A DNA stretch of 64,000 nucleotides from the NCBI RefSeq assembly GCF_900094585.1, contig NZ_FMAG01000016.1, positions 41,346 to 105,345 of the forward strand, read 5' to 3'. The stretch is from Martinezella multihospitum. GTDB lineage: Bacteria > Pseudomonadota > Alphaproteobacteria > Rhizobiales > Rhizobiaceae. The translations under genes and the position numbers were made by a program. This document shows, one piece after another, positions 63,751 through 64,000 of this stretch. A model generated the notes under the pieces. That model searched no databases. It was not told the origin of the DNA and saw only the letters and a list, made by a program, of their open reading frames with translations. How positions within the stretch are numbered: position 1 is the first letter of the stretch; each line of letters starts with the position of its first letter.

Positions 63751-63977
63751 TAAGCCGCTTTGCGGCTTATCGCGCCCGAGCAAACCCTTGGGGTTTGTCG
63801 TGTGTCCCCTTGGCCTGTTATTTCAGGTTGGCAAGGGGATAATTGCTTGCTTATCAGAAGCGACAAAGGCCGCTTGTGAGCGGCCTATTGTAACACGGCC
63901 TGGGCCGTTATTCGATCAGAGAAGATTGTTAGCCTCATTTTTGATGAGGTGAGGCATAAATCGATTTCATCGATTTA
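63751..63977. repeat. array of seven different short perfect palindromes
   Basis: Seven perfect hairpins lie in 227 bases: TAAGCCGC/GCGGCTTA (63751-63769), CAAACCC/GGGTTTG (63781-63797), TCCCCTTG/CAAGGGGA (63805-63839), AGGCCGCT/AGCGGCCT (63867-63886), ACGGCC/GGCCGT (63895-63908), CCTCAT/ATGAGG (63933-63949) and TAAATCGAT/ATCGATTTA (63957-63977). None shares sequence with another. I see no supported gene here up to the window end. Confidence 0.7.
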
Positions 63978-64000
63978 GCGTGAGTTGCGATTAGCAGACC

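Overview
This is a chromosomal segment from a GC-rich alphaproteobacterium of the Rhizobium/Agrobacterium group. Several things point there: the rimP-nusA-ylxR-infB-rbfA-truB-rpsO-pnp order, a fabI-fabB-fabA cluster divergent from an Irr-type Fur regulator, an AroA that closely resembles the class II enzyme of Agrobacterium CP4, two CUT1 sugar ABC systems, and mosaic palindromic intergenic elements of the rhizobial type. Assignments come from reading the translated sequence and recalling protein families; no database search was run.

Layout. 1-12 kb: translation and RNA-metabolism block (rimP to pnp) with a YcxB-like membrane protein and a secreted alpha/beta hydrolase inserted. 12-17 kb: an RsmC-like methyltransferase flanked by two different inverted-repeat elements, then minus-strand GNAT, HIT, fabI, fabB and fabA. 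17.5-24.4 kb: irr, TRIC-like channel, small secreted protein, YdcF, DUF1275, GIY-YIG protein, tRNA-Ala, an acidic TIGR02300-type protein, aroA and a PaiB-like flavin protein. 24.4-29.6 kb: cmk and rpsA, then an Ala/Pro/Gln-rich protein of unknown role and a short RNase D. 29.7-33.6 kb: a MerR-XRE-cupin regulator divergent from gabT-gabD (GABA to succinate). 33.6-36.4 kb: phosphatase, CopD and a hydroxypyruvate-isomerase-like protein.

36.5-43.8 kb: sugar operon 1, with an AraC regulator divergent from SBP-permease-permease-ATPase and a fused Gfo/Idh/MocA plus aldo-keto reductase. 43.9-45.0 kb: ogt and a small protein. 45.0-52.5 kb: sugar operon 2, with a ROK repressor divergent from SBP-permease-permease-SIS-PfkB-ATPase, an arrangement suited to importing, phosphorylating and cleaving or isomerising an amino sugar or ketosamine. 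52.7-61.6 kb: MFS transporter, OmpR/histidine-kinase pair, beta-barrel outer-membrane protein, RND adaptor and pump, and a small membrane protein. 61.6-64 kb: a class D beta-lactamase, a decayed SIMPL-domain gene, a lipoprotein, a 5'-truncated fatty-acid-hydroxylase remnant, and the initiator tRNA, whose 3' end is duplicated 134 bp away, beside an array of short palindromes.

Most of the window is ordinary core genome. The most unusual parts are the fused oxidoreductase in sugar operon 1, the SIS/PfkB operon, the triple-domain regulator with its palindromic operator candidate, and the remodelled tRNA-fMet locus. No CRISPR array, complete insertion sequence or prophage was seen.
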